Shown: positions 20,252 through 31,287 of the stretch, one piece after another
Layout: every line of letters begins with the position of its first letter
Numbering within the stretch: position 1 is the first letter of the stretch
NCBI GenBank assembly: GCA_964019415.1
Contig: OZ025888.1
Coordinates: 4,164,536 to 4,228,535 of the forward strand
DNA: 64,000 nucleotides
Reading direction: 5' to 3'
Origin: Ianthella basta
Lineage: Eukaryota; Porifera; Demospongiae; Verongiida; Ianthellidae
Translations under genes and position numbers: made by a program
Notes under the pieces: model-generated
Told to the model about the DNA's origin: nothing
The model's input: the letters and a program-made list of their open reading frames with translations, nothing else
Databases searched by the model: none

Positions 20252-21833
20252 ATGATTGAGACTAAACTAGAGGTCTTTGTACTTCTCCTTCAGCTGTTAA
20301 CTCTGATACTCTCAGTTAGCAGTAGCAACTGTGTGGACAACTACCTGGACCTTGAGGAGCAGACCTTTGGCAACAACAGTGAGAACAGGCTAAAGCTGTA
20401 TGCAGCTTTCTATCCTCCCAATGATCACTTGCCATACTCAGTGGTAGTGACCTACCAGGCTGTGCTTCCCAATGGAACTAGAGTCAACATATTCACTGAT
20501 CCCACCTGCCCTGATGGACAAATATGGTTGTGGCTGTATTCTCCCGTGTCACTAATTCATGACCCCACAGGAATGAATCGCCTAGCCCTGTACACCCTCA
20601 ACCACTTCACTGAGTGGGTTCCCCTCATCTTATAATAGCAACACCCCTACCTTGTCCTGCCAACGCTGAAGGATTCCTCACACTAATGACCTCGTCAGTA
20701 AGTTTTATGCAGCACCCACTCTGGTACCTTTTGTACACATTGTGTAACTCACACAGCTGTAATCTGTCTCATCCGCCCAGCTCCAGGCCTATGCTGTTGG
20801 TGACCAATTGAAGGGAAAGCAACTGGGGTATTCTCGCCAAGGCTGTGGCACGTACATATCCAATTATACTCTAAAGGATGCAAGCTCGACCATTCACGCT
20901 TTTTGCACTGTTGGCATTATTGGACTATTTGTTTTCGGTGTGTTTTTATGCATATTGTCTGCTGTACTGCTGCAAGTACTTCTTAAGAATCTTTCACAGA
21001 AAATGGAAGCCCACAGCAACTCCTTTGACTATTACGGTACATTCTGGGGACTGTCAGTCGTTCTGTGCTTGGTCCTTGTAATGGTGCTGTACATTGACAC
21101 TAAAGACTTGCTGCATTTCCTTCGCACTGACATTCTTCATACAAAGCACTACAAGTATGCTTGGCCAGTTATCTTGCTGTCACCTGTTGTGATTTGTACG
21201 CCTACGGCTATTTACTTTGGTATCAAGTTTAATTTTACCACTCCTTCTGTCTACCTCCTTCCTGCTAAACTCCTCTGTTGCTGCAATGAGAAACGTGCTA
21301 GAATCTTAGTTGTTTCACTTACCCTTTGGTTCGACATTGTTGCATTCTATTTCCTTGTTAGTCATGGTTTCTATACTTTGTATGCATTTCCAGTGGCACC
21401 ATATGTTGTTGCTGCAAATGCAATGCTGCTTGCACTGATTTTGATATGTCTCACTTATGTCATGGCTCTGGTCTTTACAGTATGTGCATCTGTTGGCACT
21501 CAAAAGTGTCTCAGGAGCAATGCTGACTGCTGTGTTACAGTTCGTGCTGTAATGGTGATCCCTCTCCTGCTGGCTATCATTTGCTTTAGCTTTCTGCTTA
21601 CTCTAAGTAATCAGTTTGTCAATACTGCCGCTCAACAGAACAGTATTTACGTCCTTTTTAAGTCTCTCTTTGCTCCTGTCCTTCTGGCTGTCATTAGCGT
21701 GGGTTTGAAGAGGTTCATTTCTGTCTGGATGCACTGGTCACCTGACAATGTCGATGGTGATAATGCAGTCAATCCACTACATGAACGTGTGTACAGCAGA
21801 TACCAAGCCATAGATAATGTGGTTGTGGAGTAA
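20252..21833 (+). pseudogene. Seven-hydrophobic-segment membrane protein, copy 1 (frameshifted)
   Basis: Two exons are present: 20252-20697 and 20781-21833. The product resembles copy 2 (26263-27850). It has a signal peptide (VFVLLLQLLTLILSV), a ~130-residue extracellular region starting SNCVDNYLDLEEQTFG, then seven hydrophobic stretches including FWGLSVVLCLVLVMVLYI and SLFAPVLLAVISVGL. Near 20623 the first exon is one base shorter than copy 2 ('ttcccctcatctta' against 'ttcccccacatctta'). The frame shifts and meets TAA just before the exon would end; the second exon is fully open. It is either a recent pseudogene or a locus making only the short extracellular part. A base-call error cannot be excluded. 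Family not recognised. Confidence 0.7.
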
Positions 21834-22469
21834 TCGTACTAACCTTCTGAGGTACAGATACTCAGTTGGTGTGGTAACTCTTCTAGACTAAGTTTGTTTA
21901 GTAGTAAAAGGCTGTTTCTATTCATTTTTGTAGTGTTTACTGAACAAATTGTTTCTATTGGATTCTTATTGTGCATGGTCTTTAAATTTTCCTATTAGTG
22001 ACTTTGTTTCTCAATACAGTAAGACTACAAAGATTGTGTAGTAGGGAAGCTTATGCACTAACCTTCAGCAGTACACACTGTTCTGCAATTGAGGGAGCAG
22101 GACTTTCTGTGCTATTTTATATAACTGATGAAATTTCTAATGTTTCTCCACTTGTATACTCCATAACTAGTTTGCAACCTTGTATAGCTCTGCATGAAGT
22201 AAAGTTGTATACTGCATGCAGTGCATTGCAATGCATGTGTGCAGCACTGTAAGTTAATGTTTTTCAATTTGATGAGTTTTTGCTGACTGTGCATAGTTAC
22301 ACACACACAACAGACCGGTACAGAGACCACTAATTCAGTCCATATGCTGAGACAAAATTCAATGACATAATAATATATGACTCAACTGTGTGCGTGTCAG
22401 TTCATAATTCTACAGCAGTTAGCCTTCACATTTGGAGCAAAGAAGTAAACTTAAAAGTAACATTATATG
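21834..22469. other. 3' flank of membrane-protein copy 1
   Basis: It is near-identical to 27851-28490. No gene is seen. Confidence 0.6.
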
Positions 22470-23364
22470 TTACTTAAAGTGGGCTAGGAGTGCTTTACGC
22501 GATTTATGGCTCGAGGTGTGGGGGTCGAGTTGCTGATAAAGCACGAGGCGAAGCCGAGTGTTTTATCACGCAACGAGACCCCCACACTGAGTGCCATAAA
22601 TCGCGTAAAGCACTCCTAGCCCACTTTAAATGATATAAAGTGACTTGCGCGGGCGGACGGTCGGCCTTCAGTCTTCCATTTTCTGATTGCGTCATCTGCA
22701 AGCCCTATTTGGCTGATTCCATTGCGTCATCTGTAATCCGATTGGTTGACTCCATTCAAACTTACCTCGCATTCTGGTCAGAAGGAAGGTAGAGTGAAGC
22801 GAGCAGCTGTAGCAGTAACAGGCGAAAACGGTCCTTCACTGGCAAGAAGACTCTCAATGCGCCTTAATGGAACAAGTCTGAGTTGCGCTATGTTCTTTTT
22901 AGCACCGCAGAAGAACAACTACTTCCTGCCGTCGTTACTATCCGTTTGGCTAGCTAGCTAGCTAGCTAGTGCGCAGATGCCCGCTCGGACTGCCAGTTCA
23001 AGAACCGCAAAAAGGACTAGCAAAGCGCTCTTTCTCTGCCATTAAAGCACTGGTTGCCGCCTTTCAGAAGCAAAAGATGGGTGGCAGGCTAGGCTTTAAC
23101 TTACGGAGCGGCTGAAACGCGGTCACACTTCGGCAGAAATGAAAAGTAACTTTGTAATTCGCGGTCTCAGTCAGACCACACTGGACAGAATCCACCCTTA
23201 AAAGCGCAAGGAGGAAGTTTGAGTGCTTGCGTTTCTCGCTAGAGTTCTTTATGGCTCACCTAGCGTTCTTTAACTTCCATAAAGAATGGCCATAAAGCAC
23301 TCTGCAAGATTACGCAATAAAGTACTCAAAATTCCTTTGATCCGCCCACGCAAGTCACTCTATA
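22470..23364. mobile_element. Composite non-autonomous insertion, absent from block copy 2
   Basis: Block copy 2 reads 'acattataagtac' straight through near 28491, while here ~890 bp separate 'acattata' from 'tataagtac'. There are two parts. 22474-22628 is a near-perfect palindrome with ~74 bp arms (AAAGTGGGCTAGGAGTGCTT / its complement). 22634-23364 is bounded by 24 bp inverted ends, TATAAAGTGACTTGCGCGGG on the left and TCCGCCCACGCAAGTCACTC reading in from the right, 22 of 24 matching. TATA at both borders could be the target duplication. The interior has short open frames but no transposase motif. Confidence 0.8.
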
Positions 23365-25354
23365 AGTACATATTTGAGTAGCTTTTACGCATTACAGAAT
23401 ACTGTCTCAGTCCCTATGCACTTATTACAGTCACTGTAGGATAATGCTGCAGCTGCAATGTAGCAACACAAGACCTACTTCACAATTAACTGAACTGTAT
23501 TATCATGGTATACCACACGTAAGTACCATATTGCTGGAAAATGTTAGCTAATGGGCAGTTTGAGAGCAATCCAAGGCCACCAATGCATCCAACTGCCAAA
23601 TTACATTAATATCGTTAGTCTAGCCACTATATATCCCCTACTTTGTCATCCCTCGTGGGGCTCCAGAGAGATGACAACAATAAGGCTAACAGCTAGACAA
23701 TCTTCCCCCAAAATGTCCGCTAATTGCAATCAAAATGCAGTATTGTGATTTTACCTCTCAAGTTAAGTCAAAATCAACCTAAGGGAGGGCCTAAATTCAA
23801 AAACACATTCATTGGGGGAAGATTTCAGATCAGCCCCTCTTGGAGGAATCTACTTTTGGCCACTACATCTTTACTGTATATCCTAGATGGAATTCTGGGG
23901 CAATGCAGAGAGTTAATTGTCTCCGATGCATGATGTCCTGGAGTATTAAAGTTTCCTGAGAATGTGTATATAGAGGTGTGACTGACATTGATGTCACAGG
24001 ACATTATGCAGCTGACGTCACCACCTTGTGACACAAAATAGGAGAGACAACTGACAGGGAAACCTAGGGACAGTTTAATGAACTGCCACTAGGTTTGGTA
24101 GAGTGGCTCTGGTAGGTTTGCAGTGACTGTAACTTTTGTAGTAATCAACCAGTGCTATAAATGTACTGTACATATGCTTATCCTCTAACAGCTGATGCAT
24201 ATGTGATGATTTCTCATCATATATTTGTATGGTCCTGAAGCAAGGTGTGCATGACATTCACATTCAGTGCCCAAGTATATATGCAATGGCACAGTCACTA
24301 ATACCTGTGCTTATGGTGCTAGTTCGCACACAAAACGTGAAAGCCTGCAAGTTCTCTTTCACTAGTTTGTGGGTAATATTCATTAGACGTAGTGCAGTAC
24401 TAGTCAAAACAGGCAATTAGACCACGGTCCAACTTGTGATGATCATTGGTAATAATACCAACTGAACCCCGCGGTAAAACACAAAGCTGCCATTAACAAA
24501 TACAGCTAAACTTCTTTGTGCTTCCTTCCCACTGTGGACAGCTAGCTGCATGTGTGTCCACACATTTATACAGTAGTTAGCTACTATCCTAGTTTGTTTT
24601 TTACAGCTGTAGATTGCTATATTTCTTAATTTGCAATATAAGTTATCTTTGGGTCCTCCAGCAGTGTTGGCTCCCTAGGCTGGGCCGACGGTCGGTCAGG
24701 GGACCCCAGTGGGCTGTAGGTAGTGACAGCAATGCCGCATGCACTAAATAAAAGACACTGGTCACTGCACATACAAGCCGCATTGCTTACTTTAAACAAT
24801 TACAAGATGCTTTAATTAGCATGCATGTGCAGAATTCAATTCTAAAGCTGTATGCAACTTATACTGATCAGAGCTGGGCCCTACATAAGCATAGCTTACG
24901 CTTATATATGTGATCATGACATTGGTGCATGTTGACATGCAGCTGTCGACCTAGTACAATAACTCACTCCTGCATTCTCATGTACACAATTCATGCCTTG
25001 CTATGAAAGGATTGGCTGTTGTGTTTATGTCTATCTGTACTATTGCCGAATATGTAGAATGATAATTTGTGCACTGGAGATTCCAGCAAAGCTGCGCAGT
25101 ATAAATTTTATCTGACTATTGTGGCACTACTGCACATCATCAAATATAATTATTAGTGCCCACCAGGCAAATATAGCTATGTCATGACATGCATATCCCA
25201 TTACCATGCATAGCTGAATCATGATAGGTTTAGTATGACACAAGAAGTCTGGGTTGTAGCCATAGTTAGCTGTTGTGTTATACAACACATTCAGTGCTGC
25301 ATGTGTTATATGAACCAATATCAGTACAGTTCATACTTAATCAGAAAACACACT
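23365..25354. other. Remainder of block copy 1 and unique spacer
   Basis: 23365-24597 matches 28495-30015 (minus the 29435-29730 insert) and shows no conserved open frame. 24598-25354 is AT-rich, unique in the window, and has no supported feature. Confidence 0.55.
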
Positions 25355-25712
25355 CGACTTGACACTCGATAATGTTCTGTGTACAAAGAGGCCATATTTG
25401 TACATGCACTGGTAAGTAGTAGTTACTACACGCCTTCGTAGTAAGTGATTTACCAAAAATAAGCGCCCGCAATTTGAATTTTAGTGCGTCTGGCTGGGGA
25501 GCTGCGTTGGAACTGGTGGTAATCTCGCCGTAGGACAAGGCTGAAGTCGCTTCGTATTCTCTCCACGCCGCCCCAGTAGTACTTTCGAGTGCTGTGCAAT
25601 GGTGTCGCCGACTTCTGTTCCTGCGCACTCTCAGACCAGGAACATTCAGTGCGCGCGCAGATCTGTGGCCGCAGTACCCAACGAAATGAGTGACGCACGA
25701 ATACCCGGAGGA

Positions 25713-25846
25713 TCAAGTAAAAAGAACGGACCATGCTGTAGGCGTTTATTTTCTAATATAATGCCAGCCCTAACCCTAACCCTAACCCTAAACCTAACGC
25801 GCGCTAAGCACCCCGGGCAAATGTATGGTCCGTTCTTTTTACTTGA
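25713..25846. repeat. Telomere-like (CCCTAA)n tract inside a 22 bp perfect inverted repeat
   Basis: Perfect arms TCAAGTAAAAAGAACGGACC.. (25713-25734) and the complement (25825-25846) enclose about 90 bp. Inside is CCCTAACCCTAACCCTAACC followed by a degenerate unit (about 25768-25798). The whole sits in the ~720 bp insert unique to block copy 2. This is an interstitial telomeric-type repeat, not a chromosome end, since gene-bearing sequence lies on both sides. Confidence 0.85.
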
Positions 25847-26262
25847 CCCCAGCCTACAACAGAAGCAAAGCGGTGAGCAATGGTTGCGATGTATTGGCGC
25901 CGATTGCGTGTCGACTCATTTCCCAGGAGTAAATGCATCCTTGGGGAAAGCGTGTACATGTGCGCGCTCCTCTTTCATGAGCTACCCACTTCTCCAGAAG
26001 TTGGTACATGAAACTTCATGGCTAAATTGATTCTCGTGACCTTTCCGCTCTTTGTTTACTTCACGGAGGTGTTGGTTGACCACAATATAGGTGTTAAGGG
26101 GCGCTAAAAGGGGTGCCTATGAAGTATGAGGTCATCATTTGGTAATAGAAATTATGGAACCAGTACCGTTAGCAACTCTACATGTGAAAATGTTTGAGAG
26201 GCCCTATTTGTACACAACACAGATTGGTAAGAGAACCAACGGAAACTGTGCTTCCATGAAGT

Positions 26263-27850
26263 ATGATGCCAACAACTATGCTTGGAATACAGCTGGGACT
26301 ATTTGTGCTTCTTTTCCCAATATGGACTTTGGCTACTTCGACCAGTGAGAGCAACTGTGTGGACAACTACCTAGCTTTTGAAGACCAGACCTTTGGCAAC
26401 AGCAGTGAGAACAGGCTAAAGCTGTATGAAGCTTTCTATCCTCCCAATGATCACTTGCCATACTCAGTGGTAGTGACCTACCAGGCTGTGCTTTCCAATG
26501 GAACTAGAGTCAATATCACTACTGATGCCAGCTGCCCTGATGGACAGCTATGGCTATGGCTGTCTTCTCCTGTTTCACTGTTTAATGATCCCACAGAAAT
26601 GAATCGCATAGCCCTGTATACCCTCAACCACTTCACTGAGTGGGTTCCCCCACATCTTATTATTACAACACCCCTACCTTGTCCTGCAGAAGCTGAAGGA
26701 TTCCTCATGCTAATGACCTCGTCAGTAAGTTTTATGCAGTACCTACCCACTGTGGTATCTTCTGATACAATCTGTCTCATCCGCCCAGCTGCAGGCCTAT
26801 GCCGTAGGTGATCATTTGAAGGGAAAGCAACTGGGGTATTCTCGCCAAGGTTGTGGTATGGACATATCCAATTGTTCTCTAAAAGATGCAAGCTCAGCCA
26901 CTCACGTTTTTCGCATTGTTGGCATTATTGGATTCCTTGTTTTCAGTATGTTTGTTTGCATAGTATCTGCGATACTGCTGCAAGTGTTTCTTAGGATTCT
27001 TTCACAGAAAATAGAAGCCCACAGCCACTCCTTTGACTATTATGGTATATTCTGGGGACTGTCGGTCGTTCTGTGCTTGGTCCTTGTAATGGTGCTGTAC
27101 ATTGACATTACAGACTTGCTGCATTTCTTTCACACTGACATTCTTCAGACAAGGCATTACAAGTATGCTTGGCCATTTGCCTTGTCTTTGCCCTTTGTAA
27201 TTTGTACACCTATGGCTATTTACTTTGGTATCAAGTTTAAGTTTACCACTCCATCTGTCTACTTCCTTCCTGCTAAACTCCTCTGTTGCTGCAATGAGAA
27301 ACGTGCTAGAATCTTAGTTATTTCACTTACCCTTTGGTTCAACTTGGCTGCATCCAATTTCCTCGTTTTTCATGCTATTTATGTTTTGTATGCTCTTCCA
27401 GTGGCACCATATGTTGTTGCTGCAAATGCAATGCTGCTTGCACTGATTTTGACATGTCTCACTTATGTCATGGCTCTGGTCTTTATGGTATGTGCATCTG
27501 TTGGTACTCAGAAGTGTCTCAGGAGCAATGCTGATTGCTGGGCTACAGTTCGTGCAGTAATGCTGATCCCTCTCCTGCTGGCTGTCATCTGCTTTAGCTT
27601 TCTGATTACTTTAGGTAGTCAGTTTGTCAATACTGCCACTCAACAGAACAGTATTTACGTCCTTTTTAAGTCTCTCTTTGCTCCTGTCCTTCTGGCTGTC
27701 ATTAGCGTGGGTTTGAAGAGGTTCATTTCTGTCTGGATGCACTGGTCACCTGACAACGTTGATGGAGACAATACAGTCAATCCACGACGTGGACATGTGT
27801 ACAGCGGATACCAAGCCTTAGATAATGTAGTAGTAGAGTATTTGTACTAA
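26263..27850 (+). CDS. Signal-peptide plus seven-hydrophobic-segment membrane protein, copy 2 (intact)
   Basis: Two exons, 26263-26724 and 26789-27850, joined in phase 0 (donor TCA|gtaagt, acceptor cccag|CTG), give 507 residues. Residues 1 to about 25 are a signal peptide (LGLFVLLFPIWTLA). An extracellular region of ~150 residues follows, with cysteines and N-glycosylation sites (NSSE, NGTR, NITT). Exon 2 starts with a CGMDISNC pair and then has seven hydrophobic stretches: IIGFLVFSMFVCIVSAILLQ, FWGLSVVLCLVLVMVLYI, WPFALSLPFVICTPMAIYF, ILVISLTLWFNLAASNFLVF, YVVAANAMLLALILTCLTYV, VMLIPLLLAVICFSFLITL and SLFAPVLLAVISVGL. The tail is short and polar. N-terminus out plus seven segments is receptor-like, but I see no rhodopsin, adhesion or frizzled signature. 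Family and function unknown. Confidence 0.8.
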
Positions 27851-29434
27851 CTTTCTGAGGTACAGATACTCAGTTCCATGGTGTGGTAACTCTTCTAGTT
27901 TGTTTATTAGTCAAAGGCTGTTTCTATTCCTTTTTGTAGTGTTTACTGAACAGTTTTCTAATGGATTCTTATTGTGCTTGATCTTTAAATTCTCCTATTA
28001 GTGACTTTGTTTCTCATTACAGTAAGACTACAAAGATTGTGTCGTAGGGAAGCTTATGCACTAACCTTCAGCAGTACACACTGTTCTGCAATTGAGGGAG
28101 CAGGACTTTCTGTGTTGTTTTATATAACTGATGAAATTTCTAATGTTTCTCCACTTGTATACTCCATAACTAGTTTGTAACCTTGCATAGCTCCGCATGA
28201 AGTAAAGTTGTATATTACATGCAGTGCATTGCAATGCATGTGTGCACAACTGTTTTTCAATTTGAATGATCATGAGTTTTGCTGAGTATGCATAATTACA
28301 CACACACAACAGACCGGTACAGAGACCACTAGCTAATTCAGTCCATATACTGAGACAGAATTTAATGACATAATAATATATGACTCAGCTGTGTGCATAG
28401 TTGCCACAGATGATGAAGACATCTTGTCAATTCATAATTCTATAGCAATTATTCCTCACATTTGGAGCAAAGAAATAAACTTAAAAGTAACATTATAAGT
28501 ACGTATTTGAGTTGTTTTTACGCAGTACAGAATACTGTCTCAGTCCTGGCCCATGCACTTATTACAAAGTCACTGTAGAAGAATGCTACAATGTAGCAGT
28601 ATGAGACCTACTTCCCAATTAACTGATCTGTATAATCATGCTATACCACACGTAAGTACCATATTGCTGGAAAATATTGGCAGATAGGCAGTTTGAGAGC
28701 AATCCACCAATGCATCCAACTGCTAAATTACATAATATTGTTTAGTCTAGCCACTATATATTCCCTACTTTGTCATCCCTCGTGGGGCTCCAGAGAGATG
28801 ACAAATATGAGGCTAACAGCTAGACCCTCTTCCCCCAAAAGTGTCTGCTAATTGCAATCAGAATTCAGTATTGTGATTTTACCTCTCAAGTTAAGTCAAA
28901 ATCAACCTAAGGGGGCCTAAATCCAAAAACACATTCCTTGAGGGAAGATTTCAGGTCAACCCCTCTTGGAGGAATTTACTTTTGGCCACTACATCTTTAC
29001 TGTATATCCTAGATGGAACCCTGAGGTAATGCAGAGAGTTAATTGTCTTCAATGCATGATGTCCTGGCAGTATTAAAGCTTCCTGAGAATGTGTATATAG
29101 AGGTGTGACTGACATTGATGTCACAGGACATTATGCAGCTGACGTCGCCACCTTGTGACACAAAACAGGAGAGACAACTGATTTAGGGACAGTTTAATGA
29201 ACTGCCACTAGAGTGGCTATGGTATGTTTGCAGTGACTGTAACTTTTGTAGTAATCAACCAGTGCTATAAATGTACTGTACATATGCTTATCCTCTAACA
29301 CCTGATGCATATGTGATGATTTCTCATCATATATTTGTATGGTCCTGAAGCAAGGTGTGCATGACATTCACATTCAGTGCCCAAGTATATATGCAATGGC
29401 ACAGTTACTAATACCTGTGCTTATGGTGCTGGTT
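27851..29434. other. Non-coding 3' part of block copy 2
   Basis: It matches 21834-24325 of copy 1 apart from the 22470-23364 insertion. No open frame is conserved between the copies, so I see no gene. Confidence 0.6.
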
Positions 29435-29730
29435 TGAAGGTATTGTCTGGACGCTGCCCAGTGCTGCTGATGAGGAGTGGAATTCTCCGAAAAGGCCTCC
29501 CAGCACAGTGGCAAACCTCCAACGTTTCGTCAACCTGTATGCAGGGGTAAGTACCTTTTTTCTTGTCATTTACCTACTCCAGCTAGACGGAGTCAATTCT
29601 CTTTTGCTGACTGTTGCGCCCTTCGTGGGACCAGATGGCACTCGTACACCTTCGTGGTGATGTTTTTGCCCCCCTTACATCGCGGTGACATTCCGGCATG
29701 GTGTTGGTCTAGCCACGTCTTTTGTTACAA
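29435..29730. mobile_element. ~296 bp insertion with 15 bp target duplication, carrying exon-like sequence
   Basis: CTTATGGTGCTGGTT (29420-29434) and CTTATGGTGCTAGTT (29731-29745) flank it. Copy 1 has the single site CTTATGGTGCTAGTT near 24311. The insert has an open + frame (VWTLPSAADEEWNSPKRPPS..NLYAG) ending at a strong donor GGG|gtaagt. A pyrimidine-rich tract and an acceptor (ctactccag) come next, and a second open frame (LDGVNSLLLTVAPFVGPDG) to a stop. It looks like a piece of an unrelated gene, with intron, copied here. Source gene unknown; no poly(A) tail is seen. Confidence 0.6.
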
Positions 29731-30015
29731 CTTATGGTGCTAGTTCGCACACAAAATGTGAAAGCCTGCAAGTTCTCTTTCACTAGTTTGTGGGTAATAT
29801 TCATTAGACATAGTGCGGTACTAGTCAAAACAGGCAATTAGACCACGGTCCAACTTGTGATGATCATTGGTAATATAATACCAACTGAACCCCGCAGCAA
29901 AACACAAAGCTGCCATTAACAAATACAGCTAAACTTCTTTGTGCTTTATTCCCACTGTGGACAGCTAGCTGCATGTGTGTCCACACATTTATACAGTAGC
30001 TAGCCACATCCTAGT

Positions 30016-30211
30016 TCGCTTCTTACAGCTACAACTTGGTCTACTTTCTCATACACAAAGCGTACAGCTAGTTTCTAACGCATCAATATGATACCGTATA
30101 CCTCTCACTCTCGAATGCACGCGCTCATCAACTCAGCTGGCACTTCCGGCCATAATGTGTTTCAAAATGGCGGCATGAAATTGTATCATACTTTCTGAGA
30201 CCTTACAGACA
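30016..30211 (+). promoter_or_regulatory. Probable SMPD2 upstream region
   Basis: Unique sequence between the right edge of the duplicated block and the SMPD2 ATG. It is CpG-richer than its surroundings ('aatgcacgcgctcatc', 'cacttccggccataatg'). The motif CACTTCCGG (30150-30158) is an ETS-type core. No TATA box is seen. This is inference from position. Confidence 0.35.
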
Positions 30212-31213
30212 ATGAATTTGAAGCTGTTGACGCTCAACTGCTGGTGAGTGTATTCAGTTGACTGCTATAGTTCCAGCTGTATGTGTGCTTCTTTGGGCTC
30301 CACTGTGCCGCGTTATAGTTTGGTTGAATAGTCCCATCTGGCTCTCCCAGGGGCTACCATTTGCAGTCAAAGAAGATCCGCGAGAGACTGGCCCACATTG
30401 CTAACGAAGTGAAGAGAAAGGACTACGATGTAGTTGCGTTCCAGGAGGTGAGTATGTCCATGTAATGTCACAGTGCATGCTGGCATCAAAGGATTGAGGA
30501 AGGAACGAGCCCCTGCAGCTGGACTAGCTAGCTAGGTAGCTAGGTAGAGTATAAAGCTGGGGATTCAGCTCAGCGCAGCAAATGTGACACTGTGCAAAAA
30601 CTGCAAGACTTGCATAAGCAGATGTCTCAGATATGTAAGAGGAAGGAGTGCTCTTTCAGATCATTTATGAATCATCTCACCCTACTAGCTATGACAGGAT
30701 GAGCATGGCAGCCTCATTTGTTGTCTAAAATACATATCTACCATTTCAAAGTAGCTGATGGGGTATTTTGAAATGCTCTACATTTGAGACGTCTCCCAAG
30801 TTTTTTGTACAGGGATTGTCACATTCTAGATTTTTACACTTGCACTTGCTCACCACAACGTTTGTGTTATTCTTCATTGAACATGACACAACATCTCTCA
30901 TAATTCAAGTTACCTTGTGTACCCTACTCCTCAATCATGCCCAGTCCTCTCCACAACACCACAGCTCAATGTTGATGACGGGTGCCTTTCTGTGTGTTTG
31001 CCCACTTGCAACACATGGTGCTATGTTACACAGTAGACTACTTGAAGTGTACAACAGTTGACTGGCATGCCTCTCCCACCAATGACCCCCACACAAGTAC
31101 ATGACGGTGCACTCTATTATTGCCTAGAATTCAACTATTGCACTGAAGAGTTGCTTTCACCTGCTACTGTATAGACTCTATAGTCTGGCTTTCCTGCTAT
31201 GTACTATACATAC

Positions 31214-31287
<74 letters not shown>

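Larger units (their letters stand above)
19725..24597. repeat. Duplicated block, copy 1
   Basis: It pairs with 25355-30015 across nearly its whole length, starting at 'gacactcaataatgttct' and ending at 'gtccacacatttatacagta'. It carries membrane-protein copy 1, its flanks and about 2 kb of non-coding downstream sequence. The matching non-coding sequence shows that the whole block, not just the gene, was copied. Confidence 0.9.
25355..30015. repeat. Duplicated block, copy 2
   Basis: Partner of 19725-24597. It carries a ~720 bp insertion near its start (about 25410-26135, including the telomere-like element) and another at 29435-29730. It lacks the 22470-23364 insertion. The next gene (SMPD2) starts just after its right edge. 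Confidence 0.9.

Noticed and set aside
25764-25800. Chromosome end (true telomere)
   Set aside because: Only about five units, enclosed by an inverted repeat, with genes on both sides.
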